Source of the DNA: Calidifontibacillus erzurumensis | Lineage (GTDB): Bacteria > Bacillota > Bacilli > Bacillales > Bacillaceae_J | Direction of reading: 5' to 3' | DNA: 64,000 nt | NCBI RefSeq assembly: GCF_013303125.1 | Contig: NZ_JABTTE010000002.1 | Location: 186,001-250,000, forward strand | Part shown: piece after piece, positions 17,734 to 26,603 of the stretch | Position numbering within the stretch: the first letter of the stretch is position 1 | Layout: every line of letters begins with the position of its first letter | Notes under the pieces: generated by a model | Database searches by the model: none | What the model was told of the DNA's origin: nothing | Seen by the model: the letters and a program-made list of their open reading frames with translations, nothing else | Made by a program: the position numbers and the translations under genes

Positions 17734-19845
17734 ATGAACCCAGTTGACAATAAAGAAATCGATTTAGGGCACCCCTCGCTATATAACAACCGTGAGCTTA
17801 GCTGGCTCGCCTTCAATGAAAGAGTTTTGCAAGAAGCTTTAGATGAATCGAACCCTTTAGGGGAACGTTTGAAATTTTTGGCTATTTTCAGTTCGAATCT
17901 CGATGAGTTTTTTATGGTGCGTGTGGCTGGTTTGAAAGACCAAGTAAAAGCAGGATTCAACAAGCCTGAAAATAAAGCAGGTTTAACACCGAAAGAACAG
18001 CTTTCAGCCATTTCAAAAAAATGCCACCAAATTGTCGGGTTGCAGTATGAAACATATCGAAAGAAATTATTACCTTTATTAGAAAAAGAAAATATTTTCT
18101 TTCGGACTATGGAAGAACTCAATAATAAACAAGAAAAATATTTAGAAAATATGTTTGAAGAACAAATTTTTCCAGTCTTAACTCCGATGGCTATTGATGC
18201 ATATCGGCCATTCCCACTTCTAGCTAATAAAACAATTAATTTAGCCATTTTATTAGATGATCCGCTTGCCGATGAAAAAAATAGGGAAAAATTTGCAATC
18301 GTTCAAGTTCCCGCGGTATTGGATCGCTTTATTAAATTGCCGACGGACGATCAATCCCTTGTATATGTCATGTTGGAAGATGTCATTAGCCATTATGTTG
18401 ACCGCTTATTTAGAGGTTACGTTGTAAAATTTATTTCAAAGTTCCGCATAACTAGAAACGCCGACATGACGATTCATGAAGAAGGGGCACGTGACTTGTT
18501 AATGGAAATTGAGAAAGAACTGAAAAAACGAAAATGGGGAGCAGCTGTAAGGCTAGAGGTTTGCGCTGATTCGATCGATGAAAAATTGTTGGATTATTTG
18601 GCCGAAGTACTTGAAATCCATGAAAAAGATATTTATACCCTGAAAGGGCCTTTAGATTTAACGTTTTTATTCAGCTTTTATAAAGAAATGGCAGCGATTA
18701 AAGACACTTTAGTATTTGAAACTTTGATTCCCCAACCGCCACTCGATTTAATCGGCGAAGATGATATTTTTCAAGCTATTGCAAAAAAAGATATTCTTTT
18801 GCACCACCCTTATGAATCGTTTGAAGCCGTTGTAGATTTTATTTCACACGCTGCTAGAGATCCTGATGTTTTAGCTATTAAACAAACCCTTTACCGAGTT
18901 AGCGGTGATTCACCAATTATTGAATCATTAAAAAGAGCGGCTGAAAACGGCAAACAAGTTACAGTTCTCGTTGAATTAAAAGCGCGTTTTGATGAAGAAA
19001 AAAATGTCCAATGGGCAAAAGAGCTTGAAAAGGCAGGCTGTCATGTCATTTTTGGTATGACACATTTAAAAACCCATAGCAAAATCACTCTCGTTGTCAG
19101 AAAACGAAACCAGCAGATTGAGCGGTTTGTTCATTTAAGTACCGGTAATTATAATGATGTGACGGCAAAAATATATACAGATTTAGGATTTTTAACTGCG
19201 AATCGGGAATTTGCCATTGATGCAACAAATTTTTTTAACTATCTAAGTGGTTATACCGAAAGACCTGTCTACCATCACCTATCGGTTTCTCCTTATAATA
19301 TTCGGAAAGATTTTATTCAACTGATTGATGCAGAAATCGATTTTCATAAAAAATACAAAAACGGGAAAATGATTTTAAAAATGAATGCTTTGACAGATAA
19401 GGCATTAATTATGAAACTTTATGAAGCATCAAGAGCTGGAGTGAAAATCGATTTGTTTGTTCGCGGCATTTGCTGTTTAAAAGCAGGAATTACTGGGGTT
19501 AGTGAAAATATTCGAGTAAAAAGCATTATCGGCCGATTTTTGGAACATAGTCGTATTTATTATTTTTACCATAACGGTGATGAGAAAATTTTTCTATCTT
19601 CTGCAGATATGATGACAAGAAATATGGAAAGACGGGTGGAAATTTTATTCCCGATTCTTGATAAGCGTATTAAAGACAGAATAAAAACGATATTGACAAT
19701 TATTAATAAAGATAATGTGAAGGCACGTGAAATGGACTGTTTTGGAAATTATCATTATGTAAAACGGGGACCTAATGAAGAGAAAATTGAAAGTCAAATG
19801 GTTTTATTTGAGATGGCATACCATGTGAAAGATGATGAGGAGTAA
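17734..19845 (+). CDS. ppk: Polyphosphate kinase Ppk1
   Basis: A 703-aa polyphosphate kinase that makes polyphosphate from ATP reversibly. The N-terminal SLYNNRELSWLAFNERVL, the middle VDFISHAARDPDVLAIKQTLYR and the catalytic KTHSKITLVVR segment with the histidine that becomes phosphorylated are all present, as is STGNYNDVTAKIYTD. The ATG at 17734 lies 10 nt after AAAGGAGG; the GTG at 17710 would precede that SD. Confidence 0.95.
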   Translation: MNPVDNKEIDLGHPSLYNNRELSWLAFNERVLQEALDESNPLGERLKFLAIFSSNLDEFFMVRVAGLKDQVKAGFNKPENKAGLTPKEQLSAISKKCHQIVGLQYETYRKKLLPLLEKENIFFRTMEELNNKQEKYLENMFEEQIFPVLTPMAIDAYRPFPLLANKTINLAILLDDPLADEKNREKFAIVQVPAVLDRFIKLPTDDQSLVYVMLEDVISHYVDRLFRGYVVKFISKFRITRNADMTIHEEGARDLLMEIEKELKKRKWGAAVRLEVCADSIDEKLLDYLAEVLEIHEKDIYTLKGPLDLTFLFSFYKEMAAIKDTLVFETLIPQPPLDLIGEDDIFQAIAKKDILLHHPYESFEAVVDFISHAARDPDVLAIKQTLYRVSGDSPIIESLKRAAENGKQVTVLVELKARFDEEKNVQWAKELEKAGCHVIFGMTHLKTHSKITLVVRKRNQQIERFVHLSTGNYNDVTAKIYTDLGFLTANREFAIDATNFFNYLSGYTERPVYHHLSVSPYNIRKDFIQLIDAEIDFHKKYKNGKMILKMNALTDKALIMKLYEASRAGVKIDLFVRGICCLKAGITGVSENIRVKSIIGRFLEHSRIYYFYHNGDEKIFLSSADMMTRNMERRVEILFPILDKRIKDRIKTILTIINKDNVKAREMDCFGNYHYVKRGPNEEKIESQMVLFEMAYHVKDDEE

Positions 19846-19863
19846 TCGATTCTTATAAATCAA

Positions 19864-19891
19864 TATACGATCAGCCAAATGGCTGATCGTA
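19864..19891. terminator. Hairpin between convergent ppk and ykuE
   Basis: A perfect 12-bp stem, ATACGATCAGCC with its complement around AAAT. The T tract is weak on both strands, so termination efficiency is uncertain, but no other candidate lies between the two genes. Confidence 0.65.
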
Positions 19892-19920
19892 TAACCCTTT
19901 AATTGGATTGCAATCCCTAT

Positions 19921-20793
19921 TTATTGAAGAGATCTTAGTGTAAAAATTGTCAGTTCCGGAGGACAGAGAAAGCGGAATGGTACCCTTGTTGTTCCAATCC
20001 CCCGATTCACATAAAGCTGTGTTGCACCAACCTCATAAAACCCTTCTACATAGTTTGTAGATCCAGATGGAGTAAAAATAGGGCCTATAAAAGGCAATTG
20101 AATTTGACCGCCATGGCTATGACCTGAGAGTTGAACATCAATCGGATAATCTTTAACCATTTCAACTAAATCCGGCTGATGGGCAAGCAAAATAGTAAAA
20201 ACATTTGTGTCTATATTTTCGAATGTTTTTTCTGGATTCGGTTTTCCTAACATTCCGTCGTCAAGGCCGCTAATATAAATGAAATCACTCATTTTATTAT
20301 AAATTTTTTTATGTTCATTTTTTAATAATTCAAAATTTGCCTCCTCCATGATCATTTTGTAAATCTCAGTTCCATACCCGCCATGATCATGGTTTCCGTA
20401 GATGGAAAATTTTCCAAGAGGTGCGCGTAATTCTTTCAATAGCTGTGTAACTGGACCGATTTCCTTATACTTGTTAGGGGCATCGATTAAATCTCCAGTA
20501 AAGAGAACAATATCAGGCATCGCTTCGTTTATAGAAGCAATGAGATTGGAAAATTGCTCAACAGAATAGTTAAATCCAAGATGTGTATCACTGAATAAGA
20601 TCATTTTTATTTTATCAAAACTTTTCGGTATTTTTTCAGATTGTAATTGGATTCTTGAAATTCTAAGCTGTTTCGGTTCGATATAGCGGGCATAGGTTAA
20701 CCCTAATGAAGAAAGTAAAACGGTGCCAAAACTAAATTTGAAAAGCTGTTTTAGAAACGATCGTCTTGATATTTTTTCACTTTCAATTTTCAT
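19921..20793 (-). CDS. ykuE: YkuE-like Tat-exported metallophosphoesterase
   Basis: A 290-aa calcineurin-like phosphoesterase. The N-terminus has a twin-arginine signal (SRRSFLKQLF, then a hydrophobic stretch), as in B. subtilis YkuE, a known Tat substrate. Metal-binding motifs are FSDTHLGF, FTGDLIDA, YGNHDHGGYG and LSGHSHGGQIQLP. It probably acts at the cell surface on an unknown substrate. The frame is open to a TTG at 20802, but the AGG of the SD touches that codon; the ATG at 20793 has 9 nt spacing. Confidence 0.9.
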   Translation of the reverse strand: MKIESEKISRRSFLKQLFKFSFGTVLLSSLGLTYARYIEPKQLRISRIQLQSEKIPKSFDKIKMILFSDTHLGFNYSVEQFSNLIASINEAMPDIVLFTGDLIDAPNKYKEIGPVTQLLKELRAPLGKFSIYGNHDHGGYGTEIYKMIMEEANFELLKNEHKKIYNKMSDFIYISGLDDGMLGKPNPEKTFENIDTNVFTILLAHQPDLVEMVKDYPIDVQLSGHSHGGQIQLPFIGPIFTPSGSTNYVEGFYEVGATQLYVNRGIGTTRVPFRFLCPPELTIFTLRSLQ

Positions 20794-20947
20794 AACGCAC
20801 AACCTATCTTTTAAGTGATACGATAAATCATAGAAAAGTACATAATTTTCATTATATCATGACTTTCTGAATAGACAATTTTAATTTGAGAGCAGGATTT
20901 TTAAAAAATATATGGAAATTATATAGTGATATAAGGAGGTTAGTATC

Positions 20948-22126
20948 ATGTACAAAGAGTTAAACCCGCCTCGGAGAATTTTAATGGGACCTGGACCGAG
21001 CGATGTCCATCCAAAAGTGCTTCAAGCGATGGCAAACCCGCTCGTTGGTCATCTTGACCCTGCTTTTTTAGAAATTATGAATGAAACAATGGACTTATTA
21101 CGACATGTATATCAAACCGAAAATAAAGTCACATTGGCCATGTCAGGGACTGGAAGCGCAGGGATGGAAACATTATTTGTAAATTTAGTTGAACCAGGAG
21201 ATCGAGTAATCATTGGCGTTAACGGTTTATTCGGCCAAAGAATGGTTGATGTCGCTTCTAGATGTGGGGCAGAGGTCATCCAAGTGGAAGCGTCATGGGG
21301 AGATATCATAGAGCCTGAAAAAATTGAAGATGCACTAAAAAAACATAATAATGTAAAATTGGTAGCCGTCGTCCATTCCGAAACATCTACAGGTGTCCGC
21401 CAGCCATTGGAAGAGTTAAGTGAAATTGTTCATAAATATGATGCGTTGTTCGTTTGTGATATGGTTACATCGTTGGGAGGGATTCCAACAAAAATAGATG
21501 AATACAAGATCGATGCAGCATATAGCGGTACGCAAAAATGTTTGAGCGCACCTCCAGGTCTTGCTCCAGTGACATTAAGTCCGCGTGCTGTCGATGTTTT
21601 GGCAAAACGAAAGAATAAAGTACAAAGTTGGTATTTAGATCTTTCTATGATTCAAAACTATTGGAATGAGGAACGGTTTTATCATCACACGGCACCGATT
21701 TCAATGGTGTATTCATTACGTGAAGCATTGCGTCTGATCGTAAATGAGGGATTAGAACAAGTATTTAAACGTCATGCTCTTTATGGCGGAGCCCTGCAAG
21801 CGGGTTTAGAGGCCATGGGACTTGAATTATTAGTTTCTGAAAAACATAGGCTTCACCAATTAACAGCGGTGCAAATCCCAGCAAATGTTTCTGATTTGGA
21901 AGTTCGAAAACGATTGCTAGAGAAATACGGTTTAGAAATTGGCGGTGGCCTTGGAGTGTTAAAAGGTAAAATTTGGCGCATTGGATTAATGGGTTATAAT
22001 GCCCGTCATGAAAATGTAGTCTTTGCCTTGGCTGCGCTTGAAGATGTCCTTCGGGAACAAGGTTATCATTTTATTTCAGGTGCTGCTCTTGAAGCGGCAA
22101 ACCGTTATATTCGCGATCATGAATAA
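20948..22126 (+). CDS. Alanine-glyoxylate-type aminotransferase (class V)
   Basis: A 392-aa PLP enzyme of the AGXT/PucG/serine-pyruvate group. GPGPSDVHPKVLQAM opens the protein, the cofactor-binding turn reads MSGTGSAGMET, and the Schiff-base lysine lies in YSGTQKCLSAPPG. Substrate could be alanine, serine or ureidoglycine with glyoxylate or pyruvate; the sequence does not settle this, and no purine-degradation genes are nearby. A clear AAGGAGG precedes the ATG. It is a single-gene unit. Confidence 0.88.
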   Translation: MYKELNPPRRILMGPGPSDVHPKVLQAMANPLVGHLDPAFLEIMNETMDLLRHVYQTENKVTLAMSGTGSAGMETLFVNLVEPGDRVIIGVNGLFGQRMVDVASRCGAEVIQVEASWGDIIEPEKIEDALKKHNNVKLVAVVHSETSTGVRQPLEELSEIVHKYDALFVCDMVTSLGGIPTKIDEYKIDAAYSGTQKCLSAPPGLAPVTLSPRAVDVLAKRKNKVQSWYLDLSMIQNYWNEERFYHHTAPISMVYSLREALRLIVNEGLEQVFKRHALYGGALQAGLEAMGLELLVSEKHRLHQLTAVQIPANVSDLEVRKRLLEKYGLEIGGGLGVLKGKIWRIGLMGYNARHENVVFALAALEDVLREQGYHFISGAALEAANRYIRDHE

Positions 22127-22135
22127 ATGTATAAA

Positions 22136-22170
22136 AGAGCTTGGGAGATGGGCCCAAGTTCTTTTTATTT
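22136..22170 (+). terminator. Terminator of the aminotransferase gene
   Basis: AGAGCTTGGG pairs with CCCAAGTTCT (one G-T pair) around a 7-nt loop, with a T-rich tail. Confidence 0.85.
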
Positions 22171-22247
22171 TTATAATTCCTAGTAGAAATGTATAATTAT
22201 GTTAAGATAACAATAGCAATGAGTTGAGAAAGTTTGAGGTGGGATTT

Positions 22248-23459
22248 GTGGATCCATTGGAAATATTAACAAATAAAAATCAATTACTTCCTTTCTTCCA
22301 ACCGATTTTTAGTGCAGATGACCATAAGATCATCGGTTATGAAGTTCTTGGAAGAATGGAAGTGGATCAGGACTTCCAAAGCATTGGATCTTTTTTTGAG
22401 GACGAATCTGTTCCAGAGGAGTATCGGATTGAAATTGATGACTACATAACGAAAAAAGCTTTAATACAATTAATCGATAAAGGAAACTTATTAATTTTTC
22501 TTAACCGCAATCCAAATTTATTAATGGTCGATCGCGGTGAATCTCTCTTACAATTATTATTATCATTTCAAGAACAAGGACTTGATTTAAAAAGAATTGT
22601 CCTAGAAATAACTGAACATAATTTTAGAGGGAATATTGATCAATTAGGGCATGTACTCACCTATCTTCGAACATATGGTATTAAGCTTGCAATTGATAAT
22701 GTTGGAAAAGAAGGGAGCAATCTCGATCGTTTACGGGCTTTAAATCCCGAAATAATAAAAGTGGACCTTTCTTTATTGCGGCAGACGACTACTGCTCAAT
22801 CTTATTTAGACATTTTATATTCTCTTTCTCTCCTTGCAAGAAAAATAGGAGCCGCCCTTCTTTATGAAGATATTGAAATGCATTTCCAACTTCAATATGC
22901 ATGGCGTAACAATGGACGTTATTATCAAGGTTTTTATTTAGCAAAACCAGCCGCCCATTTAATTGATGAAAAATTTCGGAAAGACTTGTTGAAAGAACAA
23001 TTTCATCGATTTATTTCCCATGAAAAACAAAAGCTATCAGCCCAATATGAAATTTGTCAAGAATTTACAAACCGTTTAAACCAAATTGGTACGAAATTAA
23101 AAACAAAAGATTTTGACCAACTGTTATATCATGTTGCTCAAACTTTTGATAAAGAAAGTTTTAGAATTTACATTTGTGATGGAGAAGGATATCAACAGTC
23201 AGCAAATTTATATAAGCAATCAAACAATGAATGGATTTTACAAAAAGAATATAAAGATAAAAATTGGAGCTGGCGTCCGTATTTTTTAGAAACAATTGTA
23301 AGAATGAACTATGATAAACGTGGAATCTTGTCGGATTTATATAGTGATATTGAAACAGGTGAAATCACACGTACTTTTTCATATCCTTTATCTGACCAAT
23401 TATATTTATTTGTCGACCTTTCTTATAATTTTTTATTTGAACATGAAAATCTTCTTTAG
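22248..23459 (+). CDS. ykuI: YkuI-like EAL-domain c-di-GMP-binding protein
   Basis: A 403-aa protein with an N-terminal EAL domain (about residues 15-245) and a C-terminal PAS-like sensor domain. It closely resembles B. subtilis YkuI, whose structure shows c-di-GMP binding. The signature reads EVLGR rather than EALGR, as in YkuI. Metal-site segments LEITEHNF, KLAIDNVGKEGSNLDRL and LLYEDIE are present, so binding is likely; hydrolysis is uncertain because purified YkuI was reported as inactive. The GTG start follows AGGTGG and aligns with the YkuI N-terminus. Confidence 0.92.
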   Translation: MDPLEILTNKNQLLPFFQPIFSADDHKIIGYEVLGRMEVDQDFQSIGSFFEDESVPEEYRIEIDDYITKKALIQLIDKGNLLIFLNRNPNLLMVDRGESLLQLLLSFQEQGLDLKRIVLEITEHNFRGNIDQLGHVLTYLRTYGIKLAIDNVGKEGSNLDRLRALNPEIIKVDLSLLRQTTTAQSYLDILYSLSLLARKIGAALLYEDIEMHFQLQYAWRNNGRYYQGFYLAKPAAHLIDEKFRKDLLKEQFHRFISHEKQKLSAQYEICQEFTNRLNQIGTKLKTKDFDQLLYHVAQTFDKESFRIYICDGEGYQQSANLYKQSNNEWILQKEYKDKNWSWRPYFLETIVRMNYDKRGILSDLYSDIETGEITRTFSYPLSDQLYLFVDLSYNFLFEHENLL

Positions 23460-23526
23460 CTATGCATAAGAAGTGCCCCTTTCGGAAAATGTATTAATAA
23501 AAATTCCGAATAATTGGGGTGGTTTT

Positions 23527-23757
23527 TTGTCTCCATTATCTTTAGGATTGGTAATACTTTTTACAATTGTTTTAATCATTGGTTTTATTCAGACCATTCG
23601 TGTCGGACAAACTCAAAATGGACAAAATGGGAGTGAAATTGATTCAGAAATAAGCGGTGTTGTTAAAGCACACCCATATGCAAGAAATCCTGTTTTTTGG
23701 GCATATATTATCGGTTTAGGGATCGTTTTTGCCTATATGTTTTATCATTTTTTGTAG
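23527..23757 (+). CDS. Small two-span membrane protein
   Basis: I do not recognise this 76-aa protein. Two hydrophobic segments (about residues 5-22 and 55-73) are joined by a hydrophilic loop rich in Gln, Asn, Gly and Ser. The TTG at 23527 lies 4 nt after GGGGTGG. A GTG at 23473 would add 18 residues but has no ribosome site. It stands just behind ykuI and ends at a terminator, so it may be co-transcribed with it. Confidence 0.6.
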   Translation: MSPLSLGLVILFTIVLIIGFIQTIRVGQTQNGQNGSEIDSEISGVVKAHPYARNPVFWAYIIGLGIVFAYMFYHFL

Positions 23758-23766
23758 ATTTGGAAA

Positions 23767-23797
23767 ACAAGGCTTATTTTAGCCTTGTCTTTTTTTG
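23767..23797 (+). terminator. Terminator after the ykuI unit
   Basis: ACAAGGCT and AGCCTTGT form an 8-bp stem around TATTTT, followed by a C and eight Ts. Confidence 0.88.
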
Positions 23798-23918
23798 TAC
23801 AAAAATCGCATAAATCACTGTCTAATCATGAAGTTATTTTACGAACGAAAACTGTCGTACAACATACCATACATTGATAAAATTTTATATAACAATACAA
23901 AACAGGAGAGGATGTTGA

Positions 23919-24062
23919 TTGTTGAAATATACTTGCAAAAAATGCTGCAACATTATGCAGAGTCTTATGAGTTGCCCGGTTTGTAATGAAGAGGAGCATG
24001 TTGTTCCGATTGAAATTAATATTCACAAAGGAACGAAGGAGATAAACTTCAGAACTGAATAA
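23919..24062 (+). CDS. Small zinc-ribbon-like protein, 47 aa
   Basis: A short gene that reads LKYTCKKCCN, then MSCPVCNEEEHVVPIEINIH. The two CxxC pairs 13 residues apart suggest a treble-clef or ribbon zinc site. AGGAGAGG at 23904-23911 stands 7 nt before the TTG start. A 10-bp hairpin directly follows its stop. I cannot name a family. The other frame across this stretch (from 23795) has no ribosome site and no recognisable motif. Confidence 0.6.
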   Translation: MLKYTCKKCCNIMQSLMSCPVCNEEEHVVPIEINIHKGTKEINFRTE

Positions 24063-24086
24063 TGGGAGGTTTTTCACCTCCCATTT
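24061..24086 (+). terminator. Hairpin after the small zinc-ribbon gene
   Basis: AATGGGAGGT pairs perfectly with ACCTCCCATT around TTTTC. The T tail is only three bases, so it may be a weak terminator. Confidence 0.55.
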
Positions 24087-24116
24087 AAAAAGGTGTGATC
24101 ATGAAAGGGTGGGTTC

Positions 24117-24602
24117 ATGAAAAAGAAAATTTGGGTGCTTTTCGGGTTGCTTTTAATTGGACAAGTTCATTTTATTCAAGCTGAAAACTCAATGTCACGG
24201 GAAGATACATTTATTTTTTTGCAAGAAGCTTTTGAAGCCCAACTTTCTTTGGGTGATAAATTTTATTCGAATGCTGAAGTCACCACGATCCTATCACCAT
24301 ATTTTACATACGATTATCAGAAAATTTTTACTAATGAACAACTTTGCAAAGAACCTGATGGTATAATTTTGTGCGGAACGGATGAAAGTCATTATTTTAT
24401 TCCTTATTTTTCTTATGATGACAATACAAAAACCATCTTTGAAAAAAATCAAATCATCGTGTACGAATATTTCTTGCCTCAGTTGGAAGGACCAGTCATT
24501 TGGGACAAGCCTCATTATGAAATCATTACGATTTCAAAAACTCCTGATGGTTGGAGAATTAGTGATTACCAAATAAGCGAACAAAAACCGGGGTTATCGT
24601 AG
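24117..24602 (+). CDS. Secreted protein of unknown function (DUF3993-like)
   Basis: A 161-aa protein with a cleavable-looking signal peptide (KKKIWVLFGLLLIGQVHFIQA, cleavage expected near residue 22). The mature part begins with a helical REDTFIFLQEAFEAQLSLG and continues as an Asp/Tyr/Phe-rich domain with two cysteines in LCKEPDGIILC. It resembles the DUF3993 group as I remember it; no activity can be inferred. AAAGGGTGGG precedes the ATG. Confidence 0.65.
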   Translation: MKKKIWVLFGLLLIGQVHFIQAENSMSREDTFIFLQEAFEAQLSLGDKFYSNAEVTTILSPYFTYDYQKIFTNEQLCKEPDGIILCGTDESHYFIPYFSYDDNTKTIFEKNQIIVYEYFLPQLEGPVIWDKPHYEIITISKTPDGWRISDYQISEQKPGLS

Positions 24603-24622
24603 CAGCCCCGGTTATCGTTTTT
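24587..24622. terminator. Terminator at the convergent ends around 24600
   Basis: ACCGGGG and CCCCGGT pair around a 12-nt loop with T-rich flanks on both sides. The stem includes the last codons of the secreted protein gene and serves the facing MBL-fold gene as well. Confidence 0.7.
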
Positions 24623-25577
24623 GTTCCTTATTTTTTCTAATAAAATAATCAGCTAAACCCATAGAGCAAATATCAATATCCATTTTTAAAATTCTATAAA
24701 CTTTATGATTATTCGGAATATTAAGCTCGCTTAAGTATGAATGAATGCGATCATATAGTTTCTCCGAAATTAATGGTGTTAGTTCATCAATCGTTTTGTC
24801 TTTATTTTGCAAAAAGACACTTTCACCAGTTTCCATAAAGGTTGGCAGCCACTTTCTGATTTCCGCATAAACTTCTTTAGGATTTTGACACATGCCAAAA
24901 TGGCCAAAATAAATGCGTGAAACATTTAAGTTTTCAATAAGTTCTAGCGACCTAAGCATCTCATCAGGATCAAACTGATTCGGTGATGTTGAAGGCAAAA
25001 AGAAATCAAATTCTTGTATGTCTTGATAGTAAACGCCAATCGTGTCTCCGGTGAATATACCATTTGATAAACTATCATGAATGGAGAAATGGTGTTTCGC
25101 ATGTCCTGGCGTATCGTAAAAAGTCAATGTCCGATTGGCAAGTTCAAGAACTTCTCCGTTTTCCTTAATCATCAAGCGTTCCTCTGGAATTGGATAGATC
25201 GGATCGTAAAATTTCTCAAAATCTTCCTTATAGACTGCTTTTGCACCAGCGATTAATCGGGACGGATCCACTAAATGGCGGTACCCTCTTGGATGTACAA
25301 CGACTTTTGCGTTGGGACAATGCTTTAGCAACAAGCCTGCTCCTCCTGCATGGTCTAAATGGATATGAGTAACGATTATGTATTGAATATCTGCAGGGTC
25401 AATTTCTAGTTGTTTTAAACCGTCTAAAAGATATGGGATTGAAGGGCTGGCACTCGTTTCAACGATCGTAAGTTTTTCGTCATGAATGACAAAGGTTCCA
25501 GTTCGATTTTCAAATCCCAAATCAAAAACATCAAAAAAAGAAATTTGATGACCTAAATTTACCGGTTTATTTTTCAA
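24612..25577 (-). CDS. MBL-fold metallo-hydrolase
   Basis: A 321-aa metallo-beta-lactamase-fold protein with THIHLDHAGG (HxHxDH), DTPGHAKHHFS and FTGDTIG metal-binding motifs, like glyoxalase II and related hydrolases. The C-terminal 100 residues are helical and may form a lid. Substrate is unknown. The start is TTG behind AAAGGAGGAG. It stands alone, facing the secreted protein gene. Confidence 0.85.
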   Translation of the reverse strand: MKNKPVNLGHQISFFDVFDLGFENRTGTFVIHDEKLTIVETSASPSIPYLLDGLKQLEIDPADIQYIIVTHIHLDHAGGAGLLLKHCPNAKVVVHPRGYRHLVDPSRLIAGAKAVYKEDFEKFYDPIYPIPEERLMIKENGEVLELANRTLTFYDTPGHAKHHFSIHDSLSNGIFTGDTIGVYYQDIQEFDFFLPSTSPNQFDPDEMLRSLELIENLNVSRIYFGHFGMCQNPKEVYAEIRKWLPTFMETGESVFLQNKDKTIDELTPLISEKLYDRIHSYLSELNIPNNHKVYRILKMDIDICSMGLADYFIRKNKEQKR

Positions 25578-25717
25578 AATTAGTCTCCTCCTTTAAAAAT
25601 TATTGTAAGTGAATACAGTTTCGATTGTAAAGAGAGACGTTTTTTGTCAAAATAAAAAAGTACAGGATGGATAACTCTTCAAGTGACGAAAAAACGGTTT
25701 TTGAAAGGAGAAGTGGG

Positions 25718-25963
25718 ATGTCGCTACTTCATGGAATACTAAAACGATTAATGACCTTGCAAGAGGATCACCAAAATAATGAACCAAAGCAGCGGTTTTT
25801 TGAAAAAAATGGTGAGAAAAAATGTAGTGTAAAATATTTTGACAATACAAAGATGTTTGAACTTGAAGTTTACCAGCCAGGAGAAAAACCAAAGACATAT
25901 CAATTCGATAATATTGATATGGTCGCTATTGATGTGTTTGAAATTATGACAGCAGAAGATTAA
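25718..25963 (+). CDS. ykuJ: YkuJ family protein
   Basis: An 81-aa protein with MSLLHGILKRLMTLQED, then FFEKNGEKKCSVKYF and FDNIDMVAIDVFEI, matching B. subtilis YkuJ, a small structured protein of unknown function. The frame is open to 25667, but AAAGGAG at 25704-25710 points to the ATG at 25718. A terminator follows. In B. subtilis ykuK and abbA stand between ykuJ and darB; they are absent here. Confidence 0.85.
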   Translation: MSLLHGILKRLMTLQEDHQNNEPKQRFFEKNGEKKCSVKYFDNTKMFELEVYQPGEKPKTYQFDNIDMVAIDVFEIMTAED

Positions 25964-25973
25964 TAATCAAAGG

Positions 25974-26002
25974 GACTATCTCAACGATGAGATGGTCTTT
26001 TT
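25974..26002 (+). terminator. Terminator of ykuJ
   Basis: GACTATCTC pairs with GAGATGGTC (one G-T pair) around six bases, followed by five Ts. Confidence 0.87.
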
Positions 26003-26127
26003 CCTTCCTAGCGAAAGCACTTTTGATGAAAAAAAGCATTTAATAATGTTACAATAACTATTGAGCGTAAACGATTACATAATCAGTAAAATAGAGGTAT
26101 TTTAGTTTGGAAAAAGGGGATGGGGCA

Positions 26128-26562
26128 ATGTATAGTTTTCCAAGAGATGTTATTTTGAATACGAAAATCGAAGATCTGATGGTAAGCTCCGACAAAGTTG
26201 CCCACGTGCAAATTGATAATCCGCTAGAACATGCATTGTTAGTATTAATTAAATCCGGCTATTCTGCAGTACCGGTTTTAGACCTTTCATATAGGCTAAG
26301 AGGTATTATAAGTACTACAATGATTATGGATACAGTGCTAGGCATCGAATCTTTTGAAATGGAAAAACTTACGAAGCTAAAAGTTGCAGAAGTAATGAAT
26401 CCGAATGTTCCGAAGCTAAAATTGGATGCTGATTTTATGAGGGCATTGGGACTAACGATCAACCATCCATTTGTATGTATCGAGGATAACGAAGGCTTGT
26501 TTAAAGGAATTTTAACGAGAAGAGCAATTATTAAATTATTTACGAAAAACTTACATAAGTAA
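26128..26562 (+). CDS. darB: DarB (YkuL/CbpB), c-di-AMP-binding CBS protein
   Basis: A 144-aa protein made of two CBS domains. The segments SSDKVAHVQIDNPLEHALLVL, YSAVPVLDLSYRLRGII and FVCIEDNEGLFKGILTRR follow B. subtilis DarB (YkuL) closely. DarB without ligand stimulates Rel and pyruvate carboxylase, and c-di-AMP relieves this. AAAGGGGAT stands 7 nt before the ATG at 26128. KtrC, another c-di-AMP target, is encoded 2.6 kb downstream. Confidence 0.9.
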   Translation: MYSFPRDVILNTKIEDLMVSSDKVAHVQIDNPLEHALLVLIKSGYSAVPVLDLSYRLRGIISTTMIMDTVLGIESFEMEKLTKLKVAEVMNPNVPKLKLDADFMRALGLTINHPFVCIEDNEGLFKGILTRRAIIKLFTKNLHK

Positions 26563-26603
26563 TGAAATGGAACAAGACATATATTTAAAGGAAGTGTACG
26601 ATC

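Noticed and set aside
23795-23986. 63-codon frame across the small zinc-ribbon gene
   Set aside because: It starts inside a terminator, lacks an SD at its first ATG and shows no motif; the other frame has two CxxC pairs.
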